Origin: an uncultured Bacilli bacterium
GTDB taxonomy: Bacteria > Bacillota_I > Bacilli_A > RF39 > UBA660
Direction: 5' to 3'
NCBI GenBank assembly: GCA_947632325.1
Contig: CANROU010000003.1
Coordinates: 35,025 to 99,024 of the forward strand
DNA: 64,000 bases
In this document: piece after piece, positions 1 through 9,300 of the stretch
How the letters are laid out: each line of letters begins with the position of its first letter
How positions within the stretch are numbered: position 1 is the stretch's first letter
Program-made: the position numbers and the translations under genes
The notes under the pieces: model-generated
What the model was told of the DNA's origin: nothing
Databases searched by the model: none
What the model saw: only the letters and a program-made list of their open reading frames with translations

Positions 1-491
1 ATATTTATAGCGCTTAAAGCTAAAATCAATCCTAAACTAAACAAGAATTGGATAATTCCAATTAAAGGAAAAAGCAAGAAATGCCACGTTATACCTATTC
101 CCCCAAATAAACAAAACAGTAAAATAATAATACAACTAATCATGAAATTAACTAAACCACTGATAGCTACTGATATAGGTAATATTTCCCTTGGAAAATA
201 TACTTTTTTAATAATACCTGCGTTCATACGGACAACAATCATACCCTGATTTATGACTGTAGTAAAAAAAGTCCACGGAATTATTCCAATAATTAAGTAT
301 TGAAGATAATGATCAGTTTGCACCCGCATAATATAAGGAAAAACAATCGCATATACCGCCACTTGTAATAATGGATTAATAAAAGACCACAGAACGCCTA
401 AAAAAGAGCCTTTATATTTACCTCTTATTTCTTTTTTTACATTACTTTTAAGTAATTCCCTATATTGATATAAATTTTGTATTAATTGCAT
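1..491 (-). CDS. ABC-2 type polysaccharide/teichoic acid export permease, partial
   Basis: Reading leftward from an ATG at 491 gives a membrane protein that starts MQLIQNLYQYRELL and continues with the KGSFLGVLWSFINPLL segment typical of TagG/RfbA-type ABC-2 permeases. Several hydrophobic helices follow. These permeases pair with a TagH-like ATPase to move lipid-linked polysaccharide or teichoic acid across the cytoplasmic membrane. The ATPase gene lies 11 bp upstream (503-1243), which supports the call. The C-terminal part is cut off by the window edge. The exact polymer exported cannot be read from this fragment. Confidence 0.85.
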   Translation of the reverse strand, partial: MQLIQNLYQYRELLKSNVKKEIRGKYKGSFLGVLWSFINPLLQVAVYAIVFPYIMRVQTDHYLQYLIIGIIPWTFFTTVINQGMIVVRMNAGIIKKVYFPREILPISVAISGLVNFMISCIIILLFCLFGGIGITWHFLLFPLIGIIQFLFSLGLILALSAIN

Positions 492-502
492 GTTTTCATC
501 AC

Positions 503-1243
503 CTACTTACATTCTTCTAGATATTGATCAATAACCTTATTAGCTTCCCCATCTATTTTAATAACCCCATCTTTAATCCAAATGGCTCTTTTACATAATT
601 GTCTTACAGATCGTAAATTATGACTAACAATAACAATAGTTTTATCACTATCTTTTAACTCATGTAATTTTTTAAAACATTTATCCTGGAAATGTTGATC
701 ACCAACCGCTAAAATCTCATCTATCAACAAAATATCCGCATTAACATTAATTGCTACTGAAAAAGCAAGACGCATATACATTCCTGAGGAATAAGTACGT
801 ACAGGATTATCAATGAACTCTCCTAATTCCGAAAAAGCAATAATATCTTCCATCTTATCTTCAATTTCATTTTTTGTTAAACCAAAAATAGAAGCGTTAA
901 AATAGATATTTTCTCTACCCGTGAAATCATCATGAAAACCAGCACCTAATTCCAATAGCGATGTTAACTTACCATTAGTTATAATTTTACCTGAAGTAGG
1001 ATAGATGATTTTAGTCATCAATTTCAACAAAGTACTCTTACCACTTCCGTTAGTCCCAATTAAAGCTACTACTTCACCTTTATTAATATCTAAGGAAATA
1101 TCTTTTAAAACGGTCCTCTCTTCAGCATTAGAACTTTTCCAAAAACATAATCTTTCCTTCAATGTATTTGGTTTATCATAATATACCTTAAACTTTTTCG
1201 TTACCTTATGTACTTTAATAGCACAATCTTCATTTTTCTTCAT
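503..1243 (-). CDS. polysaccharide/teichoic acid export ABC transporter ATP-binding protein (TagH-like)
   Basis: This 246-residue protein is an ABC ATPase. Walker A is GTNGSGKST at residues 63-71, the signature YSSGM is at 151-155, Walker B with catalytic Glu is ILLIDE at 171-176, and the switch His is at 208. The LLELGAGFHDDFTGREN stretch after Walker A is characteristic of the TagH/KpsT/Wzt export subfamily. It energises export of a lipid-linked surface glycopolymer with the adjacent permease. It is short and lacks the C-terminal carbohydrate-binding extension of Wzt proteins. The ATG at 1243 has an AGAAGGA ribosome site, and a good sigma-A promoter precedes it, so the ATPase-permease pair can be transcribed apart from the glycosyltransferase. 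Confidence 0.9.
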   Translation of the reverse strand: MKKNEDCAIKVHKVTKKFKVYYDKPNTLKERLCFWKSSNAEERTVLKDISLDINKGEVVALIGTNGSGKSTLLKLMTKIIYPTSGKIITNGKLTSLLELGAGFHDDFTGRENIYFNASIFGLTKNEIEDKMEDIIAFSELGEFIDNPVRTYSSGMYMRLAFSVAINVNADILLIDEILAVGDQHFQDKCFKKLHELKDSDKTIVIVSHNLRSVRQLCKRAIWIKDGVIKIDGEANKVIDQYLEECK

Positions 1244-1276
1244 AATTTTTCCTTCTTAATCAAATTTTCCACATCA

Positions 1277-1305
1277 ATTATAACATGAATCACTAATTTT
1301 AACAA
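1277..1305 (-). promoter_or_regulatory. sigma-A promoter for the ABC export pair
   Basis: On the minus strand TTGTTA (-35) and TATAAT (-10) are separated by 17 bp, and a TG dinucleotide gives an extended -10. It lies just after the stop codon of the glycosyltransferase and 34 bp before the ATPase start. Confidence 0.6.
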
Positions 1306-1307
1306 AA

Positions 1308-2171
1308 TTAACTATTTCCCTTTTTACCAATTAAACGTATTTTTAAAATTATTAGGGATAATTGCCTTGTTATCCATAAACATGCCAGCTGAAAAGAATT
1401 GGCCTTTAGATAGTTTTTAACATAATATCTTTGACTTTCTTTTAGTATGTTATATTTTTTTAATCTATTAATACTCTTATCGATACTAACAGAATGATCA
1501 TGTATTATTTTAACAGTATTATCAATAGCTATCTTCTTCTTATCTTCCTGCACTTTTACTGAAAAGATAGCCTCTTCATAATATAAAAAGGTTTGATGAT
1601 CAAAATAATTTATTTTCTTTAAAAAAGCAGCATCAACCATAAAAAAGCACCCTGATACTACATCAACTAATGAAAGCTTATCTTTATAATGTTTTTCATC
1701 ATAAAACAACAATTTCCTACGAAAATAACGACTAATTAAAGGTAAATTAAGTAAAATTTCCGTACCTACTGATGTTTTTTTCCAACCCCTATTATAATTA
1801 TCATGTTCCACTATAACAGGTGCGACAACCTTAATATCTTTATCAATATCATTAGCTAACCATTCAATATCTTGTTCTTTTTCAATAATAATATCCGAAT
1901 TAGAGAAAATAATACAACCATTTTTAAGTTCTCTCATAAGTTTTTTAGCGCCTAAATTCATCCCAGAAGCATAGCCACTATTATCTTTGTTTTGCACAAC
2001 ACTAATTTTATTATTGGCCAACTTTTTTAATTTTTTAAATGAATCATCTGTAGAATGATTATCAACTACCACTATTTTTTTCAAACATTGATAATTTTTA
2101 ATGTTATCTAATAATCTATACGTTGTCTCAAAATCATTATAATTAATAATTACCATTCCTATATCTTTCAT
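1308..2171 (-). CDS. family 2 glycosyltransferase
   Basis: The 287-residue protein has the GT2 GT-A fold signature: an N-terminal MVIINYND strand, KIVVVDNHSTDDS for nucleotide binding at about residues 32-45, DNSGYASGMNLG, and a FSNSD in place of the metal-binding DXD. The pattern resembles rhamnosyl/galactofuranosyl transferases of surface polysaccharide loci. It should act at the inner face of the membrane, adding a sugar to a lipid-linked glycan. Its ATG lies 2 bp beyond the upstream stop, and its ribosome site is inside the upstream coding end, so translation is probably coupled. The donor sugar is unknown. Confidence 0.85.
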   Translation of the reverse strand: MKDIGMVIINYNDFETTYRLLDNIKNYQCLKKIVVVDNHSTDDSFKKLKKLANNKISVVQNKDNSGYASGMNLGAKKLMRELKNGCIIFSNSDIIIEKEQDIEWLANDIDKDIKVVAPVIVEHDNYNRGWKKTSVGTEILLNLPLISRYFRRKLLFYDEKHYKDKLSLVDVVSGCFFMVDAAFLKKINYFDHQTFLYYEEAIFSVKVQEDKKKIAIDNTVKIIHDHSVSIDKSINRLKKYNILKESQRYYVKNYLKANSFQLACLWITRQLSLIILKIRLIGKKGNS

Positions 2172-2173
2172 AG

Positions 2174-3454
2174 TTAGTCACTCCTTTTTCCATTTTCCAC
2201 AATATCTTTTGATTTAATTAATAAAAGCACCACTATAGCGTAAATGCTAACATTAGGAGAAGTTAGTACATGACCTTGAAATAATGATAAAGCTAATATA
2301 AGTAACAGTACAACTCGATAAATATATTGCTGAAAGTTAAGTTTATTATGGATATTCTTAATAAAAACAGTATATAAAACACTTACTAACGGCAAGATAA
2401 AAAGAATGAAACCAACAATTCCCTGCTCTAAAAAAACATCATAATAATCCATTTCTACTGACTTAGTAAGCCCTTCTTCATCGTATATACCTAAACCTAA
2501 TATTTTTTGAGGCCAACTACTATGATGATAATCTATTATTCTATTGCTTAAAAAAGTAATCCTTTGACTAAAAACAAAATGATCAATTAACTCCACATTA
2601 GAAAATAGTTCTTGGATACTATCAATTTCTAAGAATGCTAAATGCACCTTAATATTCTTATAAAAATTAGTCTTAGGAACAATTAAAATCAATATACTTG
2701 TAAGTACAATAATACCACTACCTAAGATAGCTATCCTATTATATTTTTTCTGTCTTATACAAGCAATAACAAAATATATTGCTCCAAAGAATAATATAAA
2801 CACAATAGCTAATAAAGGTACTTTTGTTCCCATTGTTAAAACAGAATAACCATATATCAACAAGCCGATTACTTTTAACCATAAATATTTTGAATGCCTA
2901 AAACTAAGCAAAAAGAAAGGAAATAAAATAGCTAAAATAGCTCCTATTTCATTAGCGGAATGAAACCATCCTATACTACCATACTTAGTAATTTCATAGC
3001 TTTTAAAACCAATATTAAAAATAGTTGGTAAAAAGAAACCTAATAGATAAACTCCAAATAAAATAGCTAATGTAGTATAAGAAATTTTTAATTTATCTTT
3101 CATAACTATTAATGATATTAATAATAGTGGAAAATAAAATATTTTCAAAACATTTTGTAATTCCAAAAACCAAAAGCTATGATCCTTAGTTAAAATAGTT
3201 AACAATAAATATAAAATTATATACGCTAAACAACTACCATAATATATTAAAACCTTCTTTTTCTTAAATACAAAAATACTACTATATAAACAAAACAAAA
3301 GAAATAAAAATCGAATAACCATTCCTATGGTAAAATGTATTTTAAAATAGCCAAGCATAACTCCTGTTATAATATCTATTATAGGCCCCAGGCAAAGAAA
3401 TATAAGGAATAATTTAGAAAAATTTTTAGCTATAAATCCATTAATCTGTCTCAT
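2174..3454 (-). CDS. O-antigen ligase/polymerase-like polytopic membrane protein
   Basis: A protein of 426 residues with about ten to twelve hydrophobic segments and a large loop in the C-terminal half, the layout of Wzy polymerases and WaaL-type ligases. The motif GSIGWFHSANEIGAILA in the middle resembles the conserved region of the O-antigen ligase family. It probably polymerises or ligates the glycan handled by the neighbouring glycosyltransferase and ABC exporter. I chose the ATG at 3454 because AAAGGAG lies six bases upstream. A longer frame to 3508 would begin inside the promoter. Members of this family diverge widely, so polymerase and ligase cannot be told apart from sequence alone. 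Confidence 0.75.
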   Translation of the reverse strand: MRQINGFIAKNFSKLFLIFLCLGPIIDIITGVMLGYFKIHFTIGMVIRFLFLLFCLYSSIFVFKKKKVLIYYGSCLAYIILYLLLTILTKDHSFWFLELQNVLKIFYFPLLLISLIVMKDKLKISYTTLAILFGVYLLGFFLPTIFNIGFKSYEITKYGSIGWFHSANEIGAILAILFPFFLLSFRHSKYLWLKVIGLLIYGYSVLTMGTKVPLLAIVFILFFGAIYFVIACIRQKKYNRIAILGSGIIVLTSILILIVPKTNFYKNIKVHLAFLEIDSIQELFSNVELIDHFVFSQRITFLSNRIIDYHHSSWPQKILGLGIYDEEGLTKSVEMDYYDVFLEQGIVGFILFILPLVSVLYTVFIKNIHNKLNFQQYIYRVVLLLILALSLFQGHVLTSPNVSIYAIVVLLLIKSKDIVENGKRSD

Positions 3455-3479
3455 TTTTAACTCCTTTATAATCACCCCA

Positions 3480-3508
3480 ATTATAACAAAACAATATAAG
3501 CAAAGCAA
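3480..3508 (-). promoter_or_regulatory. sigma-A promoter of the polysaccharide operon
   Basis: Minus-strand TTGCTT, a 17 bp spacer and TATAAT with an upstream TG, 26 bp before the ATG at 3454. Confidence 0.6.
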
Positions 3509-3540
3509 GTGTCTAGTTATGTCAATATAACTAATAACAA

Positions 3541-3569
3541 TTTCTAATTTAATATTTTTGTTATATAAT
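3541..3569 (+). promoter_or_regulatory. probable promoter of the PASTA protein
   Basis: A perfect TATAAT at 3564-3569 is followed by an AGGTGG ribosome site. The -35 (TTTCTA, 17 bp spacer) is weak, so the assignment rests on the -10 box. Confidence 0.4.
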
Positions 3570-3597
3570 AGAGATAGATAAAGAATAGGTGGTTGTT

Positions 3598-5382
3598 ATG
3601 AAGGAAAAACCTAATAAGTTTAAATTTAAAATAGTAGCCTTAATCTGTGCTGTAGTTACGACCATTATTTATTTTGGCTACACCGTTTTACACAGTATGG
3701 ACATGCCTGAGAGATTGACGGCAATTATTGCTGTAGGTATTTTAACTTTGTTTGTTTGTTGTTTTTGCTTTGTAGGCTTAAAACAAAATAGCAAAAATCA
3801 AAAATATGTTATTCTTACTGCTCTACTAATGACCCTTTATAGTAGTTTTCAATTATTAACTAACATGAATATTTTAAAATTACCAATGCAAGAGACAGTT
3901 AAAGATTTTACTAATAAATCATCAGTTGAAGTGTCTAAATGGGCTACTAAAAATAATATCTCGTTAAATCAAGAATTTGAATATAGTGATAGCGTTGATG
4001 AATATTATGTCATTAGCCAAGATGTACAAGCCGGGACATTGGTTAAAAAAGTAGATGAAATGGCTATTACAGTATCTGATGGACCTAATTTAGAAAAAGA
4101 AGTTATTATTCCTAATATGGTTGGCTGGAAAGCTGAGGATGTATTAGATTTTATCAAAAAAAATCATTTATCAAATGTTGATGTAGAATTTGTTTTATCA
4201 GATAAAACGAAAGATACGGTAATTGCTCAAGATGTTTATGGTAAAAGAAAAAGATCCGATCCATTAAAACTTACTTTTTCCCTTGGTAGCGAAGCTGACA
4301 TTAAACCAACGAAAATGATTGATTTAACTAACAAAAGTAAATTTGAAGCTACTTTTTGGCTAAAACAACACGCTATTAAATATCAAGAAAAAACAGATTA
4401 TAGTGAGACAATTAGACGAAACTATGTTATGGCGCAAAGTATCAAAAAAGGAATAACAGTGGACCCTAATAAAGATAGTATAGATATTACTATTTCCAAA
4501 GGAAGTAAAATAATTGTACCAGATTTAATGAAAATGTCTCTAGCGGAAATCACGGAATGGATTACAGCTAATAAACTTAAAATTGAAATTACTGATAAAT
4601 ATGATGAATCTATTAAAGTAAACATGCCTATTGAAGTCAATTATAAAGCTGGTGATGTAATTGAAGAAGGAACCATTATCAAACTAATCATTTCTAAAGG
4701 AAAATTAGTAATGGAAGAATTTACTTCTTTAGCTGATTTTAAAACTTGGGCTGATCAATATGGTATAAAGTATAATGAAGAATATGAATTTAGTGATACT
4801 GTAGCTCAAGGAGATATTATTAAATGGTCTCATAAAAAAGGTGATGTCTTAAAAAATAACGATGCTGTTACAGTAACTATTTCACAAGGTCGAAAAACCT
4901 CTGTTCCTGATTTTTCAGGTAAAACTAAAAACGAATGTAATAAGCTATGTAATCAATATAGTTTATCTTGTTCTTTCTTATATAAATACAATAATAGTGT
5001 AGCCGAAGGCAAAGCTTTTGCTCAATCTAAATCAGCTGGACTTGAAGTAGCCGAAAATACCTCTGTATCTATTACCTTAAGCAATGGTAAAGCTCCTGCT
5101 AACAGCGGTAGTTCCAATAATAATAGTGGATCTAGTAATACCAATCCAACTCCAAGTTGTGATACCTCTAAAGGAGCTAAGTTCTATATAGCAGCTGGAA
5201 ATAATGGTCGACAAGTATTTGAAGCTACAAAAAATCAAAATCCTGGATTTAATATTACAGCTAATTATGTCCAAAGTTGTCCAAACGGATCAACAGCCAG
5301 TGGCTCTGTATGTAACAGTAGTCAATATCATGGAAAATGGATTTCCTACTGTACGACTATCACATTAACAATAGTAGAATAA
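3598..5382 (+). CDS. membrane protein with six PASTA repeats and no kinase domain
   Basis: The N-terminus has three hydrophobic segments (about residues 10-90). Six PASTA-like modules of about 60-65 residues follow (about 100-490), each with a pattern of strand, amphipathic helix and closing I-x-x-S-x-G. A Ser/Asn/Gly-rich linker leads to a roughly 75-residue C-terminal part with four cysteines. PASTA domains bind uncrosslinked peptidoglycan or lipid II and are normally attached to PrkC/StkP kinases or PBPs. No kinase or transpeptidase is present, so a role as a wall sensor or scaffold is inference. The ATG at 3598 is preferred to the GTG at 3589 because AGGTGG sits five bases before it. A strong terminator follows the stop. 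Confidence 0.8.
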   Translation: MKEKPNKFKFKIVALICAVVTTIIYFGYTVLHSMDMPERLTAIIAVGILTLFVCCFCFVGLKQNSKNQKYVILTALLMTLYSSFQLLTNMNILKLPMQETVKDFTNKSSVEVSKWATKNNISLNQEFEYSDSVDEYYVISQDVQAGTLVKKVDEMAITVSDGPNLEKEVIIPNMVGWKAEDVLDFIKKNHLSNVDVEFVLSDKTKDTVIAQDVYGKRKRSDPLKLTFSLGSEADIKPTKMIDLTNKSKFEATFWLKQHAIKYQEKTDYSETIRRNYVMAQSIKKGITVDPNKDSIDITISKGSKIIVPDLMKMSLAEITEWITANKLKIEITDKYDESIKVNMPIEVNYKAGDVIEEGTIIKLIISKGKLVMEEFTSLADFKTWADQYGIKYNEEYEFSDTVAQGDIIKWSHKKGDVLKNNDAVTVTISQGRKTSVPDFSGKTKNECNKLCNQYSLSCSFLYKYNNSVAEGKAFAQSKSAGLEVAENTSVSITLSNGKAPANSGSSNNNSGSSNTNPTPSCDTSKGAKFYIAAGNNGRQVFEATKNQNPGFNITANYVQSCPNGSTASGSVCNSSQYHGKWISYCTTITLTIVE

Positions 5383-5407
5383 CACAACGGTGTTATTCTT
5401 TTTTTGC
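5378..5407 (+). terminator. rho-independent terminator
   Basis: Eight-bp stem AATAACAC/GTGTTATT around a four-base loop, followed by seven T residues. It overlaps the end of the PASTA gene. Confidence 0.85.
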
Positions 5408-5434
5408 AAAAAAAAAGCAAATTAATTCGCTTTA
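5407..5434 (-). terminator. rho-independent terminator, minus strand
   Basis: Imperfect stem AAAGC-AATT/AATT-GCTTT followed on the minus strand by a run of T residues. It faces the PASTA gene terminator. Confidence 0.5.
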
Positions 5435-5589
5435 TTGATTTTTTGTAAACATTTAATGCCCTCGTTTATTCTTGTTTCAATTTCTCCAAACTTCTTAGGA
5501 GTTTTAATATTTACTCCTTTTACATTTTGATCAAACAAGCAATTATATCTTGAATCATTGCTATCTATTTTAAAAACATATTCTACTGT
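5422..5589 (-). pseudogene. decayed copy of the neighbouring 28-residue-repeat protein
   Basis: Reading leftward this stretch encodes VEYVFKIDSNDSRYNCLF, then DQNVKGVNIKT and a Lys/Glu-rich tail ending in a stop at 5422. The order of residues matches the repeat unit of the upstream gene (V-I-I-D-S-x-D-x-x-Y-N-x-L-F-x-x-x-V-x-G-x-x-I). It is in a different frame from that gene, has two stop codons immediately upstream and has no start. It is best explained as the tail of a second copy, or of a once longer gene, left by deletion or frameshift. Confidence 0.6.
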
Positions 5590-6221
5590 TTATTAGACAC
5601 ATGCTTCAACTTAAGAATTTTCTGATGTATTTCATAAAGAACAGACTCCTTATAAAAAGCCTTTTTAAACGCGTTTAAATAATGGGTATCATTACTGTTG
5701 ATTATAACTTCACCATGCGCTCTTATGTCAGCTTCTTTTACATCTTTAGCAAACAAATAATTAAATTTTGGATCTTGACTATCTATTACTACTTGTTCAT
5801 GAGCTTTTATATCCGCTCCTTCTACATCTCGGGCAAACAAATAATTGAATTCTGGATCTTTACTATCTATTATTACCTTACCATGAGCTCTTATATCCGC
5901 TCCTTCTACATCTCGGGCAAATAAATAATTGAATTCTGGATCTTTACTATCTATTATTACCTTACCATGAACTTTTATATCCGCTCCTTTTATACCAGCA
6001 AACTTACAATTATATTCTAGATCTTTACTCTCTATTACTACCTGTTCGTGCGCTTTTATATTAGCTCCTTTTATCCACAGTGCAAAGCGATGAGATAATT
6101 TGGGGTTATGCACTTCCAAAACATCCTCTTCAAGTTCTTTAAGTATAAGATCATCCTCAATCCCATTTTCACGGGCCTTTTTAATAGCAATTATAATTTC
6201 ATTAACAGCATCTTCACCCAT
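5583..6221 (-). CDS. repeat protein of unknown function (28-residue repeats)
   Basis: A soluble 212-residue protein. After an N-terminal helix of about 45 residues come four to five copies of a 28-residue unit, with consensus GADIKAHGKVIIDSKDPE then FNYLFARDVE. The last copy decays into a basic C-terminal helix. No signal peptide or membrane segment is seen. The regular unit suggests a solenoid scaffold that binds a partner, but I do not recognise the family. The gene has an AGGAG ribosome site nine bases before the ATG and a near-perfect sigma-A promoter, so it is likely expressed. The downstream remnant shows the locus is expanding and decaying. Confidence 0.65.
   Translation of the reverse strand: MGEDAVNEIIIAIKKARENGIEDDLILKELEEDVLEVHNPKLSHRFALWIKGANIKAHEQVVIESKDLEYNCKFAGIKGADIKVHGKVIIDSKDPEFNYLFARDVEGADIRAHGKVIIDSKDPEFNYLFARDVEGADIKAHEQVVIDSQDPKFNYLFAKDVKEADIRAHGEVIINSNDTHYLNAFKKAFYKESVLYEIHQKILKLKHVSNKQ
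5715..6065. repeat. tandem 84-bp coding repeats
   Basis: Four units of about 84 bp inside the repeat protein gene. The two central copies (about 5795-5960) are almost identical at the DNA level, which makes the array prone to copy-number change. Confidence 0.75.
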
Positions 6222-6252
6222 AATTTACCGCTCCTCTCAAATACTGTTTCCT

Positions 6253-6281
6253 ATTATATTTATATATTTTAAAAAAGTCAA
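6253..6281 (-). promoter_or_regulatory. strong sigma-A promoter of the repeat protein
   Basis: Minus-strand TTGACT, 17 bp spacer, TATAAT, 32 bp before the ATG. Confidence 0.75.
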
Positions 6282-6314
6282 GTTAACTAATATCTAGATA
6301 ATCCTTGTTTAATT

Positions 6315-6345
6315 AAATAAAAAGTGAACATCAGGCCACTTTTAA
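6315..6345 (-). terminator. rho-independent terminator overlapping the autolysin stop
   Basis: Stem AAAAGTG/CACTTTT with a ten-base loop that holds the TGA stop, followed on the minus strand by a T-rich tract. Confidence 0.65.
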
Positions 6346-9300
6346 TTCTATTGTATTACCTTTTTCAAAATTTAATTTAAACTGGTATGTTTTATCAGCA
6401 ATAGTAGCTTTTACATCACTTAAATCACGACCCATTAAATCAGTTAATTCAGCGATATCCGTAACATTTGATGTTGTAGTAATATAAACCTTATAATCTC
6501 CCTTTGGTAATTGACTTATATCAAGTGTAGTATCATACCAAGCCCTTGTTTTATCATATCCATCAGCAACAGGTAATGCCACTTTATATAAGCCATTAGT
6601 TATACTACCCAAATTAAATTGATAAGTTTTAAACGTCTTTTTATTTTCAAAGATAATTTTTCGATTAACAGTCGTATTATCCGCTAAATTCATGCCATAT
6701 GAATAACTTACACCTTTTAAATATAATCTTTCATTTTTAAATTCCAAAGTATCCCAAACATCATATTGATTATAATAACTATCTACTGTTTTAAGTGGTA
6801 TCGATATATTATCTCTTATATATAAAGTTACTGCACTACTACGATTACTATAATTATTTTGAATATTTACCACTTTATTGCTTGATTGATAACTAGTAAT
6901 TTCTTCTGTAAATAATTTATTATTGACTATTGATTGTGAATAAGTATCCTTTCCTTCTGCTTTTATATACATAATATAATTACCAACAGGAAGCGAATCA
7001 ATATCTAAATTAATTAAGAACCAAGCATGTGTATAAGTATAACCATCAGGTGAATAAATAGGATTATCAATTCCTTCTAAATTTGTAATTCTCGTAGCTT
7101 CTTGTTCGTAAATATTATTTTCATTTTCAGTATTAACGAAGATAATCTTATATTGTATATCATTGTCTAAAGTGTTATCCATACCTTGTATAGTCATATA
7201 GCCTCGAAGTTGTAAATTAGTATCCATCTTTTTTAAATAATCAAAATAGAACACACCCTCAACTTCACTTTTATCAATAACTTCTACGGTGATAGTTTTA
7301 GTTGTTATGTTTTTATAACTATCCTCTACTTGATAAGTAACTTCATAACTACCCAATTTATCTGTTTTTACTTCATTTTTAACAACCTCAATACTATCTG
7401 TTAAATCTCCATCTTCAAAATCGATAGCGCTAACGCCCTCTTTTGGATTAAAAGTCGATTCTATAGTAATAGTATGATCAGAAGCATAAATAACAGGTGC
7501 CATATTTTCCTTTACTTCAAGAGTAATAGTTTTCTTAACTATATGCCCAAAAGAATCCTTAACTTGATAAGTAACTTCATAACTACCTAATTCATTATAT
7601 TTTACTTTACTATCATCAAAACTAACTTGACTAGATAAATCGCCATCTTCCTTATCCATAGCCTCTACATTATCAAGTAAATTTGGTTTTGGACTACCAA
7701 GAGTTGTCATTATATCTTTGGCGGTAATAGTTGGTTCTTCATCTTTTAAGACAGTAACTACTATGGTTTTAGAAACCGTATGTCCATAATTATCTTTTAC
7801 AGTATAAGTAACTTGATATTGTCCAGGGCTATTTACATCAACTGTTTTAGTAACGTCAATCTTAGTTATATTGCCATCTTCCGGATCAGTGGCACTAACG
7901 CCTTCAAAATAATCAAATTCTCTTCCTTGGATAATGGTTTTATCACTGGCTGTGATAGTTGGTTCTTGATCAATGTAAGTACCTTGATAATATGTAACAC
8001 TACATCCCCCAGCTGGATCACTCGCTAAAACATATCCCATTGTACCATTCATATCAGCAGGAACCTGATACCATTTTACACCATTAACAACTACTTCATC
8101 TAAAATTGGGAAATACGTATTTTTATAAAAACCACTAATAACCGTCTCTCTAGTATCGACTGGAGTCGAATTAACCCAAGCCCAATGACGTCCAGGATCA
8201 ACGTTTTCTTTGCCATAACTAAGTCCCATAAACTGAATGGCATCGGCAGCAACCCAATCTTCTTGATTGTGTTTATAATCAGATGTTATTAAGTACGCTA
8301 CGGGTTTACCGTTTTCATCTTTAGCTTCAGCATAGACCATTACATAAGTATTAGCTCTAGCACTAGTAATTCTAGTAGAACCATCATCACTGAATACACT
8401 ACTTTGTACTGGTGTGGTTAAAGCTGCATCATAATAGAAAGTTACATCTTTTTTCAATTTAGCTACTTTAGGGATACTAACAGTATCTTTATCATAAAGG
8501 TTATTACTACTAGAATAGATATTATACGTATAATCATAATCACCATAATGGTATACTTCACTTGGATCAATAAAGCCATGTTTACCATTGTTAATTTTAT
8601 ATACTACATCAACTGGTACATAAACATAACTATTTTTCCAATCATAAGGACCATCAGCAATTTGATTTTTATTAGCGTCAATATTTAAATCACTAACAAC
8701 CTTATACCAAGCGCCTTCTTGTTTTACAATAATCATAGGGAAATCTCGGCGATCATAAGAATATACTTTCTTACTATCATAACTAGCAGAGGCATAAGCA
8801 TAAACTTTATCGGTGGTTGTAACTCCTAGTTGATAAAAATTATAATCATTACGAGCGTAATCAAATTCATTATAATATTTAGCTGCTTTTTCACTCCAAT
8901 ATGGATCAGATGCATATTGAACATTCATTCCCACACCCTTATTACCTAATACACTACCGTTATAACGCCAATCATAAGGATTAGAATATCCATAAGTAAA
9001 TAAATTACGGGCATAAGCATAAATAGAATTAGCAAAAGAAGCATAAGTTTTAGCGGCTTTATAAGCATCACCATCAATAGCTCCATCACCAAAACCATTA
9101 TTTTTATCTACCGAAATAGCACTACGCCCATTAGCTGATTCATTTCTCGTAATACCGAGCATCACAATAGCATTAACACCATAATATTGTTGAGCATTAT
9201 ATAAAAATGTTCCTTGACCATATAGTTTAGAAATATACCCATTTAGATAAGAAGCTTCATCGAACGTCGTAGCTGAATATTTTAATTGATTACGAATATA

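Noticed and set aside
5682..5924. 80-residue plus-strand frame with repeats
   Set aside because: It mirrors the 84-bp repeats of the minus-strand gene, which has a promoter and ribosome site.
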